This document shows positions 45,423 through 53,937 of a stretch of DNA of 64,000 nucleotides, piece by piece. Under the pieces are notes generated by a model. It was not told the origin of the DNA. It did no database searches and saw only the letters and a list, made by a program, of their open reading frames with translations. Position numbers and translations under genes: made by a program. Positions within the stretch are counted from its first letter, which is position 1. Each line of letters opens with the position of its first letter. The DNA is from Spartobacteria bacterium LR76 (GTDB lineage: Bacteria > Verrucomicrobiota > Verrucomicrobiia > Chthoniobacterales > Terrimicrobiaceae), in NCBI GenBank assembly GCA_003054655.1, contig QAYZ01000016.1, positions 248,001 to 312,000 of the forward strand, in the 5' to 3' direction.

Positions 45423-45732
45423 GCAGCGCGTCCAGGTGAATGGCCATATCGGGCCGTGTTCCCGCCCAAGGAAACACGGCGTCGATCTCCTCGGGAGAAG
45501 CCTCCTCCGGCAGTGGCTCAATTCTCTTTAGTACGCTTGTAAGCGTAGGGGCGAACAAGGAGGCGTCCTGACCAATACAAAAGTCGAGGACCTTTGGCGG
45601 CTTATTGTTCACTCCCATGCGTACGCGCATTCCTGACGCGTACGCGTTCAGTCCTAAATCCCATGCCCCGCCTGCGGAGGTGAGCCTCAGGTCGCGGTAG
45701 TGTTCGTTCGGCTCGACGCGATGGAAGGTCAC
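45406..45732 (-). CDS. Small protein of unknown function
   Basis: This frame gives 108 residues from a GTG that overlaps the stop of the upstream membrane-protein gene (GTGA). A longer form from 45762 would overlap that gene by more. The protein is soluble and mixed alpha/beta, with VKRIEPLPEEASPEEIDAVFPWAG near the end and no known motif. It is translationally coupled to the membrane protein, so the two may act together. I do not recognise the family. Confidence 0.6.
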   Translation of the reverse strand: MTFHRVEPNEHYRDLRLTSAGGAWDLGLNAYASGMRVRMGVNNKPPKVLDFCIGQDASLFAPTLTSVLKRIEPLPEEASPEEIDAVFPWAGTRPDMAIHLDALLSVLS

Positions 45733-46487
45733 GACTCCTTGCTGCGGTCTGGGTGACCCCACCAGCTATTCTTCCGCTTGCCGTCGTAGTGTTTCTCGAT
45801 CAGGCGCACGGCGTCTTCCAGCGATCCATCGGCTGGAGCCCATTCCTTCACATCGGGGAAATCGATGGAGGCATTACGATTCTTCGCATCGCTCCGGAAG
45901 CGAATCGGGCACCAGAAGGACTCGATGTTGCGTAGCATCTCGCTGCCCAGGCTCCAAAGCCCGGTCATCCAATCGCAGTACCAGCACCAGAGCAAATCGT
46001 AGCCGACCAGCCCGTCATATTTGTGGCGCGACAGATTGACCCACTCACTTTGTTTGTAGGTGGGGAGCTTTCCGATGCCGGCCACGATCGGGTAGAGGAC
46101 GAGTTCCGTGGCGCGGATCGCGACGAAGGCGAGCACGGCCGGGGTCTGGAGCAGCAGGCACACCTGATTGCGGATCGGTCCCAGCACATGGGCCTGGGCA
46201 TCGGTGAGGGTGCGGCCCTTCTTGCCGCGAATGGCTCGGTGAACCAGACAGAAGAAATGGAGGAAGAGAAGTTGGGCGACGACAGCGGCGAAAAATCCGC
46301 GCCATCCGTCCCAGGTGGCTCCGACCGCCCACGGCACCCAGGTATAAAGGCTGACGAACGCGTCGAGCAGCGGAGCCTCGGTGATCTTCTCCGAGATGGC
46401 ATAGGCGATTCGCGTCAGAATCGCGGCGACGATGAGTCCGCAGAAGACAGTTCCGAGGACGCAGAAAAAGGCGGTCACTTCAAGCAT
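45729..46487 (-). CDS. Membrane protein of unknown function
   Basis: The 252-residue protein has an N-terminal helix (residues 5-25), helices near 45-80 and near 110-135, and a soluble C-terminus. An unusually aromatic block, YDGLVGYDLLWCWYCDWMTGLWSLGSEM near 155-185, is rich in Trp, Tyr and Cys. It ends in a charged tail with SWWGHPDR. No known family is recognised. It lies 45 bp downstream of the methyltransferase gene and overlaps the next gene by 4 bp, the last two of an operon beginning with gatC. It is probably a conserved verrucomicrobial membrane protein (inference). Confidence 0.65.
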   Translation of the reverse strand: MLEVTAFFCVLGTVFCGLIVAAILTRIAYAISEKITEAPLLDAFVSLYTWVPWAVGATWDGWRGFFAAVVAQLLFLHFFCLVHRAIRGKKGRTLTDAQAHVLGPIRNQVCLLLQTPAVLAFVAIRATELVLYPIVAGIGKLPTYKQSEWVNLSRHKYDGLVGYDLLWCWYCDWMTGLWSLGSEMLRNIESFWCPIRFRSDAKNRNASIDFPDVKEWAPADGSLEDAVRLIEKHYDGKRKNSWWGHPDRSKES

Positions 46488-46532
46488 CCCGCCAGCATGC
46501 CGAGGAGCGGGCTCCTCGGCGATGCAAAATCT

Positions 46533-47099
46533 CTAGCGGGCGGCTTGCGCCTTCTTGAACTCCAGCACGTTGATCGGCGGGACGTTCAGGGCGCAGTATT
46601 CTTTTTCGTGCAATTCGAAGAGATGGCTCTCGTCGCACAACTGGGTCGTCACCTGGTAGGTGATGAAGCGGCTTTCCTCGTGCATCGCATCCGAAATGCT
46701 GCCAAGGAGCTTGCCGCGAGCTTCCTCCGGAATGACCAGGAAGGGCAGGCCGGAGACAATGTAGTCGCAATGGGTGATCCCGTGCTCCGCGAGGACGTCG
46801 GGCATCTCCGTGGCGTTTCTGTGCAGGATTGTCACGCGCGGGTCATGGGCGAACTGCTTGCGCAGGTGCGCGACAAACTCCTCATCCAGCTCGAAGGCAA
46901 AGAGGCGGGAGTTTTTGTCCATCCGCTTCACGATCTTGCGGGTGTGGCAGCCCTCGCCGGGTCCGAGTTCCACGACGACGCGGGGCTTGGAAAAATCCAG
47001 GCGGCGAGAGGTCTGGCGGGTGAGGAAAGGAGAGCTGGGCACGATGTAGCCAACCTGCAAGGGGTTGGCCAGCACGCGCTTGAAGAAGAGTAGACTCAT
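46533..47099 (-). CDS. SAM-dependent methyltransferase, phospholipid N-methyltransferase/rRNA adenine dimethylase-like
   Basis: The 188-residue enzyme has SAM motif I in VVVELGPGEGCHTRKIVKRM and motif II in LFAFELDEEFVAHLRKQF. FFKRVLANPLQVGYIVPSSPFLTRQ at the start is close to the PmtA-type phospholipid methyltransferases, where YIVPSSPFL precedes the SAM domain. ATG follows the gatA stop codon directly (TAAATG). The substrate could be phosphatidylethanolamine in the membrane; a KsgA-like rRNA role is less likely because the C-terminal domain is missing. Confidence 0.72.
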   Translation of the reverse strand: MSLLFFKRVLANPLQVGYIVPSSPFLTRQTSRRLDFSKPRVVVELGPGEGCHTRKIVKRMDKNSRLFAFELDEEFVAHLRKQFAHDPRVTILHRNATEMPDVLAEHGITHCDYIVSGLPFLVIPEEARGKLLGSISDAMHEESRFITYQVTTQLCDESHLFELHEKEYCALNVPPINVLEFKKAQAAR

Positions 47100-48551
47100 T
47101 TATTTAAGGGGAGCGACCTGTTTGTTCCAGCCTGAGAGTCGCTCGTAGGCGTCGGCCACCCCGAGGAGCCGGGCGTCATCAAGCGGTTTTCCAAGGAACT
47201 GGAGTCCGACCGGGAGTTGCTTCCCGCCTTCTTCCACAAATCCACATGGAACGCTGATGCCGCAGATTCCAGCCAGGTTGGCTGCAATGGTGAAAATATC
47301 CGCCAGATACATGCGCAGCGGGTCGCTCGTGCGCTCGCCGATCGGAAAGGCCAGATCAGGCGAGGTCGGGCAGACGATGGCGTCGACCTTCTCATACGCG
47401 GCTCCAAAGTCGCGCCGGATGAGCGTGCGCACCTTTTGCGCCCGGAGGTAGTACGCATCGTAGTAGCCGCTCGACAGGACATAAGTACCCAGAATGATAC
47501 GCCGTTTTACCTCACTGCCAAATCCCTCCTCGCGCGAGCGCAGGTAGAGATCCATCAGGTCCTTCGGCTGATCGGCGCGTTTGCCGTAGCGTACGCCGTC
47601 GAAGCGGGCCAGGTTGGCCGAGGCCTCGGCCGTGGCGATGATGTAGTAAACCGACACCGCGTATTCCGTATGTGGGAGCGAGATTTCGACCAGTTCCGCC
47701 CCGGCGGATTCACACTGGCGGATGGCTTCCTCGACCTTGGCGCGGACGCGGGCGTCCATGCCGTCGACGAAATATTCCTTCGGGATGCCGAGCTTCACGC
47801 CCTTCAGATCGCTACCGAGCTGGGAGGTGAAATCCTCCGCCGGCAGGTCGAGCGAAGTCGAGTCGCGTGGGTCGCGGCCGGCGATGGCATTGAGCAGCAA
47901 GGCGCAATCCTTCGTCGTGCGGGCAAAGGGTCCGATCTGGTCGAGCGAGGACGCAAAAGCGATGAGGCCGTAACGCGAGACGCGGCCATAGCTGGGCTTG
48001 AGGCCCACGCAGCCGCAAAGGGCGGCGGGCTGGCGAATCGAGCCGCCGGTATCCGAGCCCAGCGTGGCTGGAACCTCAAGGGCCGCCACGGCAGCCGCTG
48101 ATCCGCCCGAGGAACCGCCCGGAATGCGGGAGGTGTCCCAAGGATTGCGGGTGACCTGGTAGGCGGAGTTTTCCGTCGAGGAACCCATGGCGAATTCATC
48201 CATGTTCAGGCGTCCAAACGGAATCGCCCCCGCCGCGCGGAGCTTGGTGATGACCGTGGCGTCGTAGGGCGAGGTGTAGCCGGTGAGAATCTTCGAGGCG
48301 GCTGTGCAGGACTCGCCCTTGACGTTGATCACGTCCTTGATGCCGATCGGTACGCCGCCCAGGGGGAGGGAGATGTCGGCGGTTTCGGCGGCCTTTTTTG
48401 CCGCTTCAAAGTCACGGGAGAGGAAGGCCTGCACTTGGGGCTCGACGGCCTCGATGCGTTTTTCCAGCGCCGTGATGGCGTCGACGGGAGTGAATTGACC
48501 GGCGCGGAAGCCAGCCTGGAGTTCGGCTGCGGAGAGGGTGGTCAGATCCAT
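47100..48551 (-). CDS. gatA: Asp-tRNA(Asn)/Glu-tRNA(Gln) amidotransferase subunit A
   Basis: The 483-residue amidase (GatA is about 485) has the Ser-cisSer-Lys triad: Lys in GGVPIGIKDVINVKG, and the two serines in PGGSSGGSAAAVAALEVPATLGSDTGGSIRQPA. It releases ammonia from glutamine for the GatB kinase, giving Gln-tRNA or Asn-tRNA in the cytoplasm. It overlaps the gatC stop by 1 bp (TAATG). GatB is not encoded in the window. Confidence 0.95.
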   Translation of the reverse strand: MDLTTLSAAELQAGFRAGQFTPVDAITALEKRIEAVEPQVQAFLSRDFEAAKKAAETADISLPLGGVPIGIKDVINVKGESCTAASKILTGYTSPYDATVITKLRAAGAIPFGRLNMDEFAMGSSTENSAYQVTRNPWDTSRIPGGSSGGSAAAVAALEVPATLGSDTGGSIRQPAALCGCVGLKPSYGRVSRYGLIAFASSLDQIGPFARTTKDCALLLNAIAGRDPRDSTSLDLPAEDFTSQLGSDLKGVKLGIPKEYFVDGMDARVRAKVEEAIRQCESAGAELVEISLPHTEYAVSVYYIIATAEASANLARFDGVRYGKRADQPKDLMDLYLRSREEGFGSEVKRRIILGTYVLSSGYYDAYYLRAQKVRTLIRRDFGAAYEKVDAIVCPTSPDLAFPIGERTSDPLRMYLADIFTIAANLAGICGISVPCGFVEEGGKQLPVGLQFLGKPLDDARLLGVADAYERLSGWNKQVAPLK

Positions 48552-48838
48552 TATTCGAGAACCTTCGGGACGATCAGGAGATTGTTTGCAGAGCGCGGGG
48601 CGATGCCGAGGAAGGCTTCGCGGGGCAGGCTTTCACCCGGCACGTCGTCGCGGGTGACGTTAAAGACCGGGTAGGTGTGGGCTGTCGGCTCCACATCCGA
48701 GACGTCCAGCTTCTTGAGATGCTCGATGTGCTCAAGGATGCGACCGAGCTGGTCTTGGAATGTGGCGACCTCCTCATCGGAGAGCGCGAGACGGGCCAGG
48801 GTGGCGACTTTGCGCACGTTCAGATCGGGTGAGCTCAT
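48551..48838 (-). CDS. gatC: Asp-tRNA(Asn)/Glu-tRNA(Gln) amidotransferase subunit C
   Basis: This 95-residue protein matches GatC in size and in its opening VRKVATLARLALSDEEVATFQDQLGRILEHIEHLKKLDVSDVEPTAH. It wraps around GatA and stabilises the amidotransferase. The next gene in the same direction is gatA, followed by a methyltransferase and two unknown genes. The 113-bp gap to the divergent dCache-LuxR gene holds both promoters. Confidence 0.92.
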   Translation of the reverse strand: MSSPDLNVRKVATLARLALSDEEVATFQDQLGRILEHIEHLKKLDVSDVEPTAHTYPVFNVTRDDVPGESLPREAFLGIAPRSANNLLIVPKVLE

Positions 48839-48951
48839 GACGAAAAGGGAATCACACTGCCCAGCGCGGGCGGGGAGGGAAAGTGTAAAGCGTCGCCCCG
48901 AGGGTGATTTTTGCGTTTTTCAACTCGGTACGGAAGTTGCTTTACGAGGGT

Positions 48952-49977
48952 ATGGACCACCCAAAAACAGCCGCTTCACCGCAAAGTGCGGGGCATTTGG
49001 CTGGCCTTCTCGCCTCGCTGCATGCCCTCGGAGTCCGCAATCGCGAGGTCTATAATGGCGTTCTTCGCTCAGTGCTCGACGCAAATCCGCACTTCCTCGG
49101 GGTGTGGTCGGTCTGGCAGCCGGATGCCCTCGACGGTCGGGATCATGAATACGCCGGTGCGCCGGGGCATGATGAATCCGGCCGCTTCGTGCCGCTCTGG
49201 CATCGCTTCGGCGGGGAGGTGCAGCTCGAGCCAAATACAGATTACGACGAACCCGGCGCCCAGTGGTACCGGCTCCCGGCCTGTCGCGGCAGTCAGGTCG
49301 TCATCGACCCGTACGAGTACCGGGTCGGCGGGGAGAATCTCTTTATCGCCAGCCAGGCCGCCCCGATCAAATTCGGCGACCGCTGCGTGGGTGTGGCTGG
49401 ATTTGACGTTCACATGGACGTGCTGATCGACGCGGATGTCCGGCCGCGCAGTGTCGAACCGATTGAGAACGCCCTGAATCGCCACCACGTCATATTGGAC
49501 GATGGGGGTGATGTCCGCTTCTGGAGTCCCGTCACGCGCCAGTTGATCTGGCGCTATGTTGGCGGACGTCCCGCCGGGCAGAGCGAACTGCCTGCGCCCT
49601 TGCACGAAATGGTCGCTTCCCGGCTGCAAAATCCCTCGCGCCGCGAGGCATCGTGGACCTTTCCCAAGGGAACGAGGGAGCTGGTAATACGATTCACTCG
49701 TCATCCGCACGCGGGTTGCGTTCTCCTTCTCGTGGAGGAGCGGGGCCTGGAATGCGCTCCCTTGGCACCCGAGAGCGGGTTGAGCCTGCGTGAGCGCGAG
49801 GTGGCCGACTGGATGTGCCAGGGCAAATCCAATGAGGAAATCTCCATCATCCTCGGAATCAGCGCCCACACGGTAAAGAACCACCTGGAGAAGATTTTTC
49901 GCAAACTCGGCGTGGAAAACCGCCACGCCGCCGCACTCGCATTTCAGCGCGAATACGCTGAATCAGCCGCCTCATAG
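48952..49977 (+). CDS. LuxR-type regulator with N-terminal dCache-like sensor and no membrane helix
   Basis: The 341-residue protein begins without a signal peptide or transmembrane segment. Residues 40-190 resemble the membrane-distal half of a dCache sensor: [60 protein letters not shown] and [13 protein letters not shown]. Such domains normally face the periplasm of chemoreceptors and bind amino acids, amines or purines. Residues 195-265 look like a PAS-type linker. The C-terminal NarL/LuxR helix-turn-helix is complete: [49 protein letters not shown] start at ATG 48952, which begins a normal helical N-terminus. It lies 49 bp upstream of the ligase operon and probably controls it in response to a cytoplasmic nitrogen metabolite (inference). 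Confidence 0.8.
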   Translation: MDHPKTAASPQSAGHLAGLLASLHALGVRNREVYNGVLRSVLDANPHFLGVWSVWQPDALDGRDHEYAGAPGHDESGRFVPLWHRFGGEVQLEPNTDYDEPGAQWYRLPACRGSQVVIDPYEYRVGGENLFIASQAAPIKFGDRCVGVAGFDVHMDVLIDADVRPRSVEPIENALNRHHVILDDGGDVRFWSPVTRQLIWRYVGGRPAGQSELPAPLHEMVASRLQNPSRREASWTFPKGTRELVIRFTRHPHAGCVLLLVEERGLECAPLAPESGLSLREREVADWMCQGKSNEEISIILGISAHTVKNHLEKIFRKLGVENRHAAALAFQREYAESAAS

Positions 49978-50005
49978 GAAGGTCTTCCTATTGTTGTACA
50001 GGAAG
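49975..50005. promoter_or_regulatory. Inverted repeats between the LuxR gene and the ligase operon
   Basis: TAGGAAG-GT-CTTCCTA (49975-49990) is a perfect 7-bp dyad that begins at the stop codon of the regulator. A third half-site AGGAAG follows at 50000-50005, so CTTCCT (49984-49989) can pair with either neighbour. This could be a LuxR operator or two alternative RNA hairpins in the leader of the ligase gene, whose start is at 50027. Confidence 0.5.
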
Positions 50006-50026
50006 GACGGAGGCAGTGTGCGAGCC

Positions 50027-51379
50027 ATGTCGGACGTAGAAGCAATCAAACAGGATCTTCAGGGAAAAGGTGTGAAGTATTGCATCGGCGCTTACGTGGA
50101 TATCCACGGTGTCCCCAAGGGGAAGGTCGTCCCAATTTCGCATTTCGAGGACTTTGCGGCAGGCTCGGAGCTTTACACGGGATACGCACTCGATGGTCTC
50201 GGTCAGAGTCCCAACGACGATGAGATCGCCTCGGTGCCTGATCTGGAGCGCGGCATTCAGCTTCCCTGGCAGAAGGAAGTCGCCTGGTTTCCGGCGGACA
50301 ATACCTATCACGGCGAGTCCTATCCGCTGAATACCCGCAACGTCCTGAAGGGCGTTCTCGCCCGCGCCGCGGAGAAAGGCTGGAAGTTCAATCTCGGCAT
50401 CGAATGCGAAGTCTACTTCCTTAAGCTAACAGACGACGGAAGGCTTGAGGTGGCTAACAAGGACGACAATCTTTCCAAGGCCGCCTACGATGTGAAGCGC
50501 TTCCTCGATAGTTATCCCATGCTGGATGAGATCGCCGGGTACATCGATGATCTGGGCTGGGGATTGTATTCCTTCGATCACGAGGACGGCCACGGGCAGT
50601 TCGAGTTTGATTTTGGCTATTCCGACGCGCTGACCATGTGCGACCGTTACATCTTCTTCCGCTACATGGCGAAGCAGGTTGCGGCGAAGTATGGGCTTAT
50701 CGCTACCTTCATGCCGAAGCCGTTCGGCGACAAGACGGGCAACGGTGCGCATTTCAACATGTCGCTGGCCAGCCTGGAAAGCGGTGAGAACCTTTTCAAA
50801 CAGGCGGATCGGAGTGATCCGTACGGTCTCGGGCTGTCCACGCTGGGCTATCAGTTCACCGCTGGTATCCTTCGTCACGGCCAGGCCCTTTGCGCCGCCT
50901 GGGCACCGACGGTGAACAGCTATAAGCGCCTCGTGCGTCGCGGCCTCATGGGCTACTACTCATGGGCTCCGGTCTTCAATTCCTTCGGCACGAACAACCG
51001 CACCAACTCGATCCGCATCCCCATGGCGGGCGGACGGGTGGAATCGCGCAACGCCGACTCAAGCTGCAATCCCTATCTCGCCGCCGCTCTCGCGCTTGCT
51101 GCCGGGCTAGAGGGCATCGAGCAACAGCTCGATCCCGGGCCGCCACGCACGGAAAATCTTTACGAACACACTGATGCCGAGCTCGCTGAACTCGGTGTCC
51201 AGCATCTGCCTAGATCGCTCGGCGAAGCTGTTGCGGCCTTTGACCGTGACCCATTCGTCGAGCAGGTTCTCGGGGCGGAGCTGAAGAAGGAATTTATCAC
51301 TTACAAATCCGCGGAGTGGGAGGAGTACAACCTCACTGTCACGCCGTGGGAAATTCACAAATACGCCCGCCTATACTGA
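50027..51379 (+). CDS. Type III glutamine synthetase-like ligase (GlnT family)
   Basis: The 450-residue protein has the GS fold with IECEVYFLK and [13 protein letters not shown] supplying metal ligands and [22 protein letters not shown] the ATP/glutamate block. [33 protein letters not shown] matches GlnT-type (type III) ligases. This group contains glutamine, gamma-glutamylmethylamide and related gamma-glutamylamide synthetases. The neighbouring amidotransferase and amidohydrolase suggest an amine or amide substrate rather than ammonia assimilation. Start: ATG 50027; an in-frame GTG at 50018 lies closer to the GGAGG at 50009-50013 and is equally possible. The amidotransferase begins 3 bp after its stop. 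Confidence 0.85.
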   Translation: MSDVEAIKQDLQGKGVKYCIGAYVDIHGVPKGKVVPISHFEDFAAGSELYTGYALDGLGQSPNDDEIASVPDLERGIQLPWQKEVAWFPADNTYHGESYPLNTRNVLKGVLARAAEKGWKFNLGIECEVYFLKLTDDGRLEVANKDDNLSKAAYDVKRFLDSYPMLDEIAGYIDDLGWGLYSFDHEDGHGQFEFDFGYSDALTMCDRYIFFRYMAKQVAAKYGLIATFMPKPFGDKTGNGAHFNMSLASLESGENLFKQADRSDPYGLGLSTLGYQFTAGILRHGQALCAAWAPTVNSYKRLVRRGLMGYYSWAPVFNSFGTNNRTNSIRIPMAGGRVESRNADSSCNPYLAAALALAAGLEGIEQQLDPGPPRTENLYEHTDAELAELGVQHLPRSLGEAVAAFDRDPFVEQVLGAELKKEFITYKSAEWEEYNLTVTPWEIHKYARLY

Positions 51380-51382
51380 CCC

Positions 51383-52087
51383 ATGCGCTCGAAGAAAGTC
51401 CTGTTCGTCCAACACGGAGATACCGACAAACCCGGCCTGCTCGGTGAAGTCCTCACCCAGCGCGGCATCAGCCTTGATGTGCTAAGGTCCGACCTTGGTC
51501 AGTCGGTTCCCGTCACGTTGGAAGGATACGATGGACTTGCCTTGGGCGGTGGAGCACAGGGAGTTTACGAGCAGGAACAGTATCCCTATCTAGGAGCAGA
51601 GACGAATCTGGTGCGTCAGGTCGTCTCCGAGGGCAAGCCGATCATCGGCCTGTGCCTCGGCGCGCAGTTGATGGCGGCGGGCCTTGGCGCGGAGGTGCGC
51701 AAGGCGCCTCATCGCGAGGTGGGATTCTATCGCGTCACGCTCGATCCCATCGCGGATTACGACCCGATCTGGGGCGGTCTGCCGAAAAACTTTGTCACCA
51801 CGCACTGGCATGGCGACGTGTTTGAGATCCCGGTCGGCGGCATGCGTCTCGGGTCCTCGGAACTCACCCCGAACCAGCTCTTCCGCTACGGTCACTCGCT
51901 TTACGGCATGCAGTTTCATCTGGAGATGACGTCTGAGATTCTCGCCGAGATGGTGGAGGATTCCCGGGATTATCTCACCGAATCGGGAGTCGATCCCGAC
52001 ATCATGGTTTCTCAGGGAAAGGAATGCCTGCCGGTACTGCGCGAAACGGCGATCGAGGTGTTCACACGCTGGAGCGATCTCTTATGA
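51383..52087 (+). CDS. Class I glutamine amidotransferase
   Basis: The 234-residue enzyme has the triad of class I GATases: nucleophile Cys in PIIGLCLGAQLMAAGLG, His in GMQFHLEMTSEI with the following Glu. It resembles GMP synthase-type stand-alone domains and PuuD-like gamma-glutamyl hydrolases. Next to a GlnT-like ligase it may remove the gamma-glutamyl group from a gamma-glutamylated intermediate, or feed ammonia to another enzyme. It starts 3 bp after the ligase and overlaps the creatininase gene by 4 bp. Confidence 0.85.
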   Translation: MRSKKVLFVQHGDTDKPGLLGEVLTQRGISLDVLRSDLGQSVPVTLEGYDGLALGGGAQGVYEQEQYPYLGAETNLVRQVVSEGKPIIGLCLGAQLMAAGLGAEVRKAPHREVGFYRVTLDPIADYDPIWGGLPKNFVTTHWHGDVFEIPVGGMRLGSSELTPNQLFRYGHSLYGMQFHLEMTSEILAEMVEDSRDYLTESGVDPDIMVSQGKECLPVLRETAIEVFTRWSDLL

Positions 52088-52875
52088 TTTACGGGGCGGG
52101 GGATTCACGCAAGCCGGTGCGGCTCGAGCACCTTTCCTGGACGCGCATTCGCGATCTCCAGGCAGGCGGCTGCGATATGCTTCTCCTTCCCGTCGGAGCC
52201 ACGGAACAGCATGGCCCGCATCTCCCGATCAATACGGATACCGTGATCGCCACCGCCGCGTGTGATTATGCCTCCGCCGTTACCGGAGTTCCGGTATTGC
52301 CTGCTCTTTCCTATACGGTGTCCGTCGGTCACACCGAGAAATGGCCGGGAACCTTTTCGATTTTCCACGAGACCTTCATTCACACCCTGCGCGAGATTGC
52401 CGCCTGGGCCGTCGCGACGGGATGGAAGCGCCTCCTTCTCGTGAATTCCCACTTCGGCAATGACGCCTCGCTCCGCGTCGCGGTGGATCGCTTGCGCTTT
52501 GATTGCGTCAACCGGCTCCAGATCGCCACGCGTAACACTTTCAATCTCACGCCCTCCATCTGGGAGTATTTTATCAGCGACGCCGCCGACCTCCACGCCA
52601 ACAAGGCGGAAACCGACCTCATGTTGCACCTCGCTCCGGAGACCGTGGATATGGCTGCCGCCGAGGATGATCCCGATCGCACCACGGAGACGATATTTAA
52701 CTACATGGTCGCCAATACGAGCCGGAATGGCGTCACCGGCAACCCAACCGAAGGCACCGCCGAACGCGGAAAGCTGCTCTTTGAGGAAATCGGCGAAGCG
52801 CTGGCCGCCATTGTCGAAAAAGCCCGCCACGAGACCGCCCCGGTCGAGTGGCAGCGAACTGCCGGAGTCTTTTAA
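52084..52875 (+). CDS. Creatininase-family amidohydrolase
   Basis: At 263 residues this belongs to the creatininase family (PF02633). Metal ligands are visible in PVGATEQHGPHLPINTDTVI (Glu, His, Asp), in LVNSHFGND and in HANKAETDLMLH. The family opens cyclic or linear amides: creatinine, formylaminopyrimidines and others. Its substrate is unknown here. It overlaps the amidotransferase by ATGA, so ligase, amidotransferase and amidohydrolase are made together. Start chosen at ATG 52084; the frame is open to 52024. Confidence 0.87.
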   Translation: MIYGAGDSRKPVRLEHLSWTRIRDLQAGGCDMLLLPVGATEQHGPHLPINTDTVIATAACDYASAVTGVPVLPALSYTVSVGHTEKWPGTFSIFHETFIHTLREIAAWAVATGWKRLLLVNSHFGNDASLRVAVDRLRFDCVNRLQIATRNTFNLTPSIWEYFISDAADLHANKAETDLMLHLAPETVDMAAAEDDPDRTTETIFNYMVANTSRNGVTGNPTEGTAERGKLLFEEIGEALAAIVEKARHETAPVEWQRTAGVF

Positions 52876-52911
52876 CCCCTCGAACGATTCAACAACAAAC
52901 GGAGAACAACC

Positions 52912-53877
52912 ATGATGAAAAAAACACTGATGGGTCTGCTCGCTGCCGCGCTCTGTGGCGGTGTCGCGCAGGCGGAACCCCTGAAGATCGGTTACAGCGA
53001 CTGGCCGGGCTGGGTGGCCTGGGAGGTTGCAATCCAGAAGGGCTGGTTCAAGGAAGCCGGCGTGGATGTTCAGTTTGAATGGTTCGAGTACGTGCCCTCG
53101 ATGGAAGCCTTCGCCGCAGGCAAGCTCGACGCTGTCTGCATGACGAATGGCGACGCCCTCGTGACCGGCGCGACCGGAGCACCGAGCAAGACGATTATCA
53201 TTAATGACTTTTCGAACGGCAATGACATGATCGTCGGACAGCCGGGCATCGAGAAGCTGCAGGATCTCAAGGGCAAGAAGATCGGCGTCGAAGTCGGTTT
53301 CGTCGACCACCTCCTCCTGCTCAAGGGCCTTCAGGCCGTGGGCATGAAGGAATCCGACGTCGAGCTCGTCAACGTACCGACAGGGGAAACACCCAAGGCT
53401 CTCGCCTCCGGTGATGTCGCCGCCATCGGCGCCTGGCAGCCGAACTCCGGGCAGGCAATCAAAGCCGTCCCCGGTGCCAAGCCGATCTACACCAGCAAGG
53501 ACGTCCCGGGCCTGATCTATGACGTTCTTGCGGTGAACCCGGCCAGCCTCTCGGCTCATCCCGAGGAGTGGAAAAAGATCGCCAAGGTTTGGTACAAGGT
53601 CGTCGACTACTTCTATGATCCCGCCACGCATGATGATGCGGTCAAGATCATGGCCTCCCGCGTGAATCTCTCGCCTGAGGAATATGCGAAGTTCGTCAGC
53701 GGCACGAAGATCCTGAAGCTCGACGAAGCCAAGAAGGCGTTCAAGAAAGGCGAGGGCCTCGATTCCGTCTACGGCTCGAATGTCGTGGTCGACGAGTTCA
53801 ACGTCTCCAACAAGGTCTATGACAAGCCGCAGCCCACGGCGGACTACATCGCTCCGGCTATCACGGACTCTCTGTAA
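52912..53877 (+). CDS. ABC transporter substrate-binding protein, SsuA/TauA type (urea carboxylase-associated-like)
   Basis: The 321-residue protein has a signal peptide cut at AQAEP and a periplasmic NMT1/SsuA-like fold. [59 protein letters not shown] and [15 protein letters not shown] strongly resemble binding proteins found beside urea/guanidine carboxylase genes in other bacteria (recollection of family pattern, not a search). It delivers a small N- or S-containing solute to the permease. It is 36 bp after the creatininase. A GC hairpin after the stop may keep its mRNA more abundant than the membrane genes. Confidence 0.82.
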   Translation: MMKKTLMGLLAAALCGGVAQAEPLKIGYSDWPGWVAWEVAIQKGWFKEAGVDVQFEWFEYVPSMEAFAAGKLDAVCMTNGDALVTGATGAPSKTIIINDFSNGNDMIVGQPGIEKLQDLKGKKIGVEVGFVDHLLLLKGLQAVGMKESDVELVNVPTGETPKALASGDVAAIGAWQPNSGQAIKAVPGAKPIYTSKDVPGLIYDVLAVNPASLSAHPEEWKKIAKVWYKVVDYFYDPATHDDAVKIMASRVNLSPEEYAKFVSGTKILKLDEAKKAFKKGEGLDSVYGSNVVVDEFNVSNKVYDKPQPTADYIAPAITDSL

Positions 53878-53894
53878 GATAATTGCAAATTCGG

Positions 53895-53924
53895 ACCGGC
53901 CGCCGATGTCCCTCTGCGGCCGGT
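53895..53924 (+). other. Intercistronic GC hairpin in the ABC operon
   Basis: ACCGGCCGC (53895-53903) and GCGGCCGGT (53916-53924) pair perfectly over 9 bp with a 12-nt loop. It lies between the binding-protein stop and the permease start and has no U-tract. Such hairpins often protect the upstream mRNA or reduce readthrough, raising binding protein over permease. Confidence 0.6.
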
Positions 53925-53937
53925 TCCACCACTACTC

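Noticed and set aside
49978-50026. A guanidine riboswitch before the ligase operon, since the importer resembles guanidine/urea carboxylase-linked transporters.
   Set aside because: The gap is only 49 bp and I find none of the conserved riboswitch sequence. The repeats there are simple dyads.
52105-53631. A 508-codon minus-strand frame across creatininase and binding-protein genes.
   Set aside because: It spans two genes with certain motifs on the other strand; no protein family is seen.
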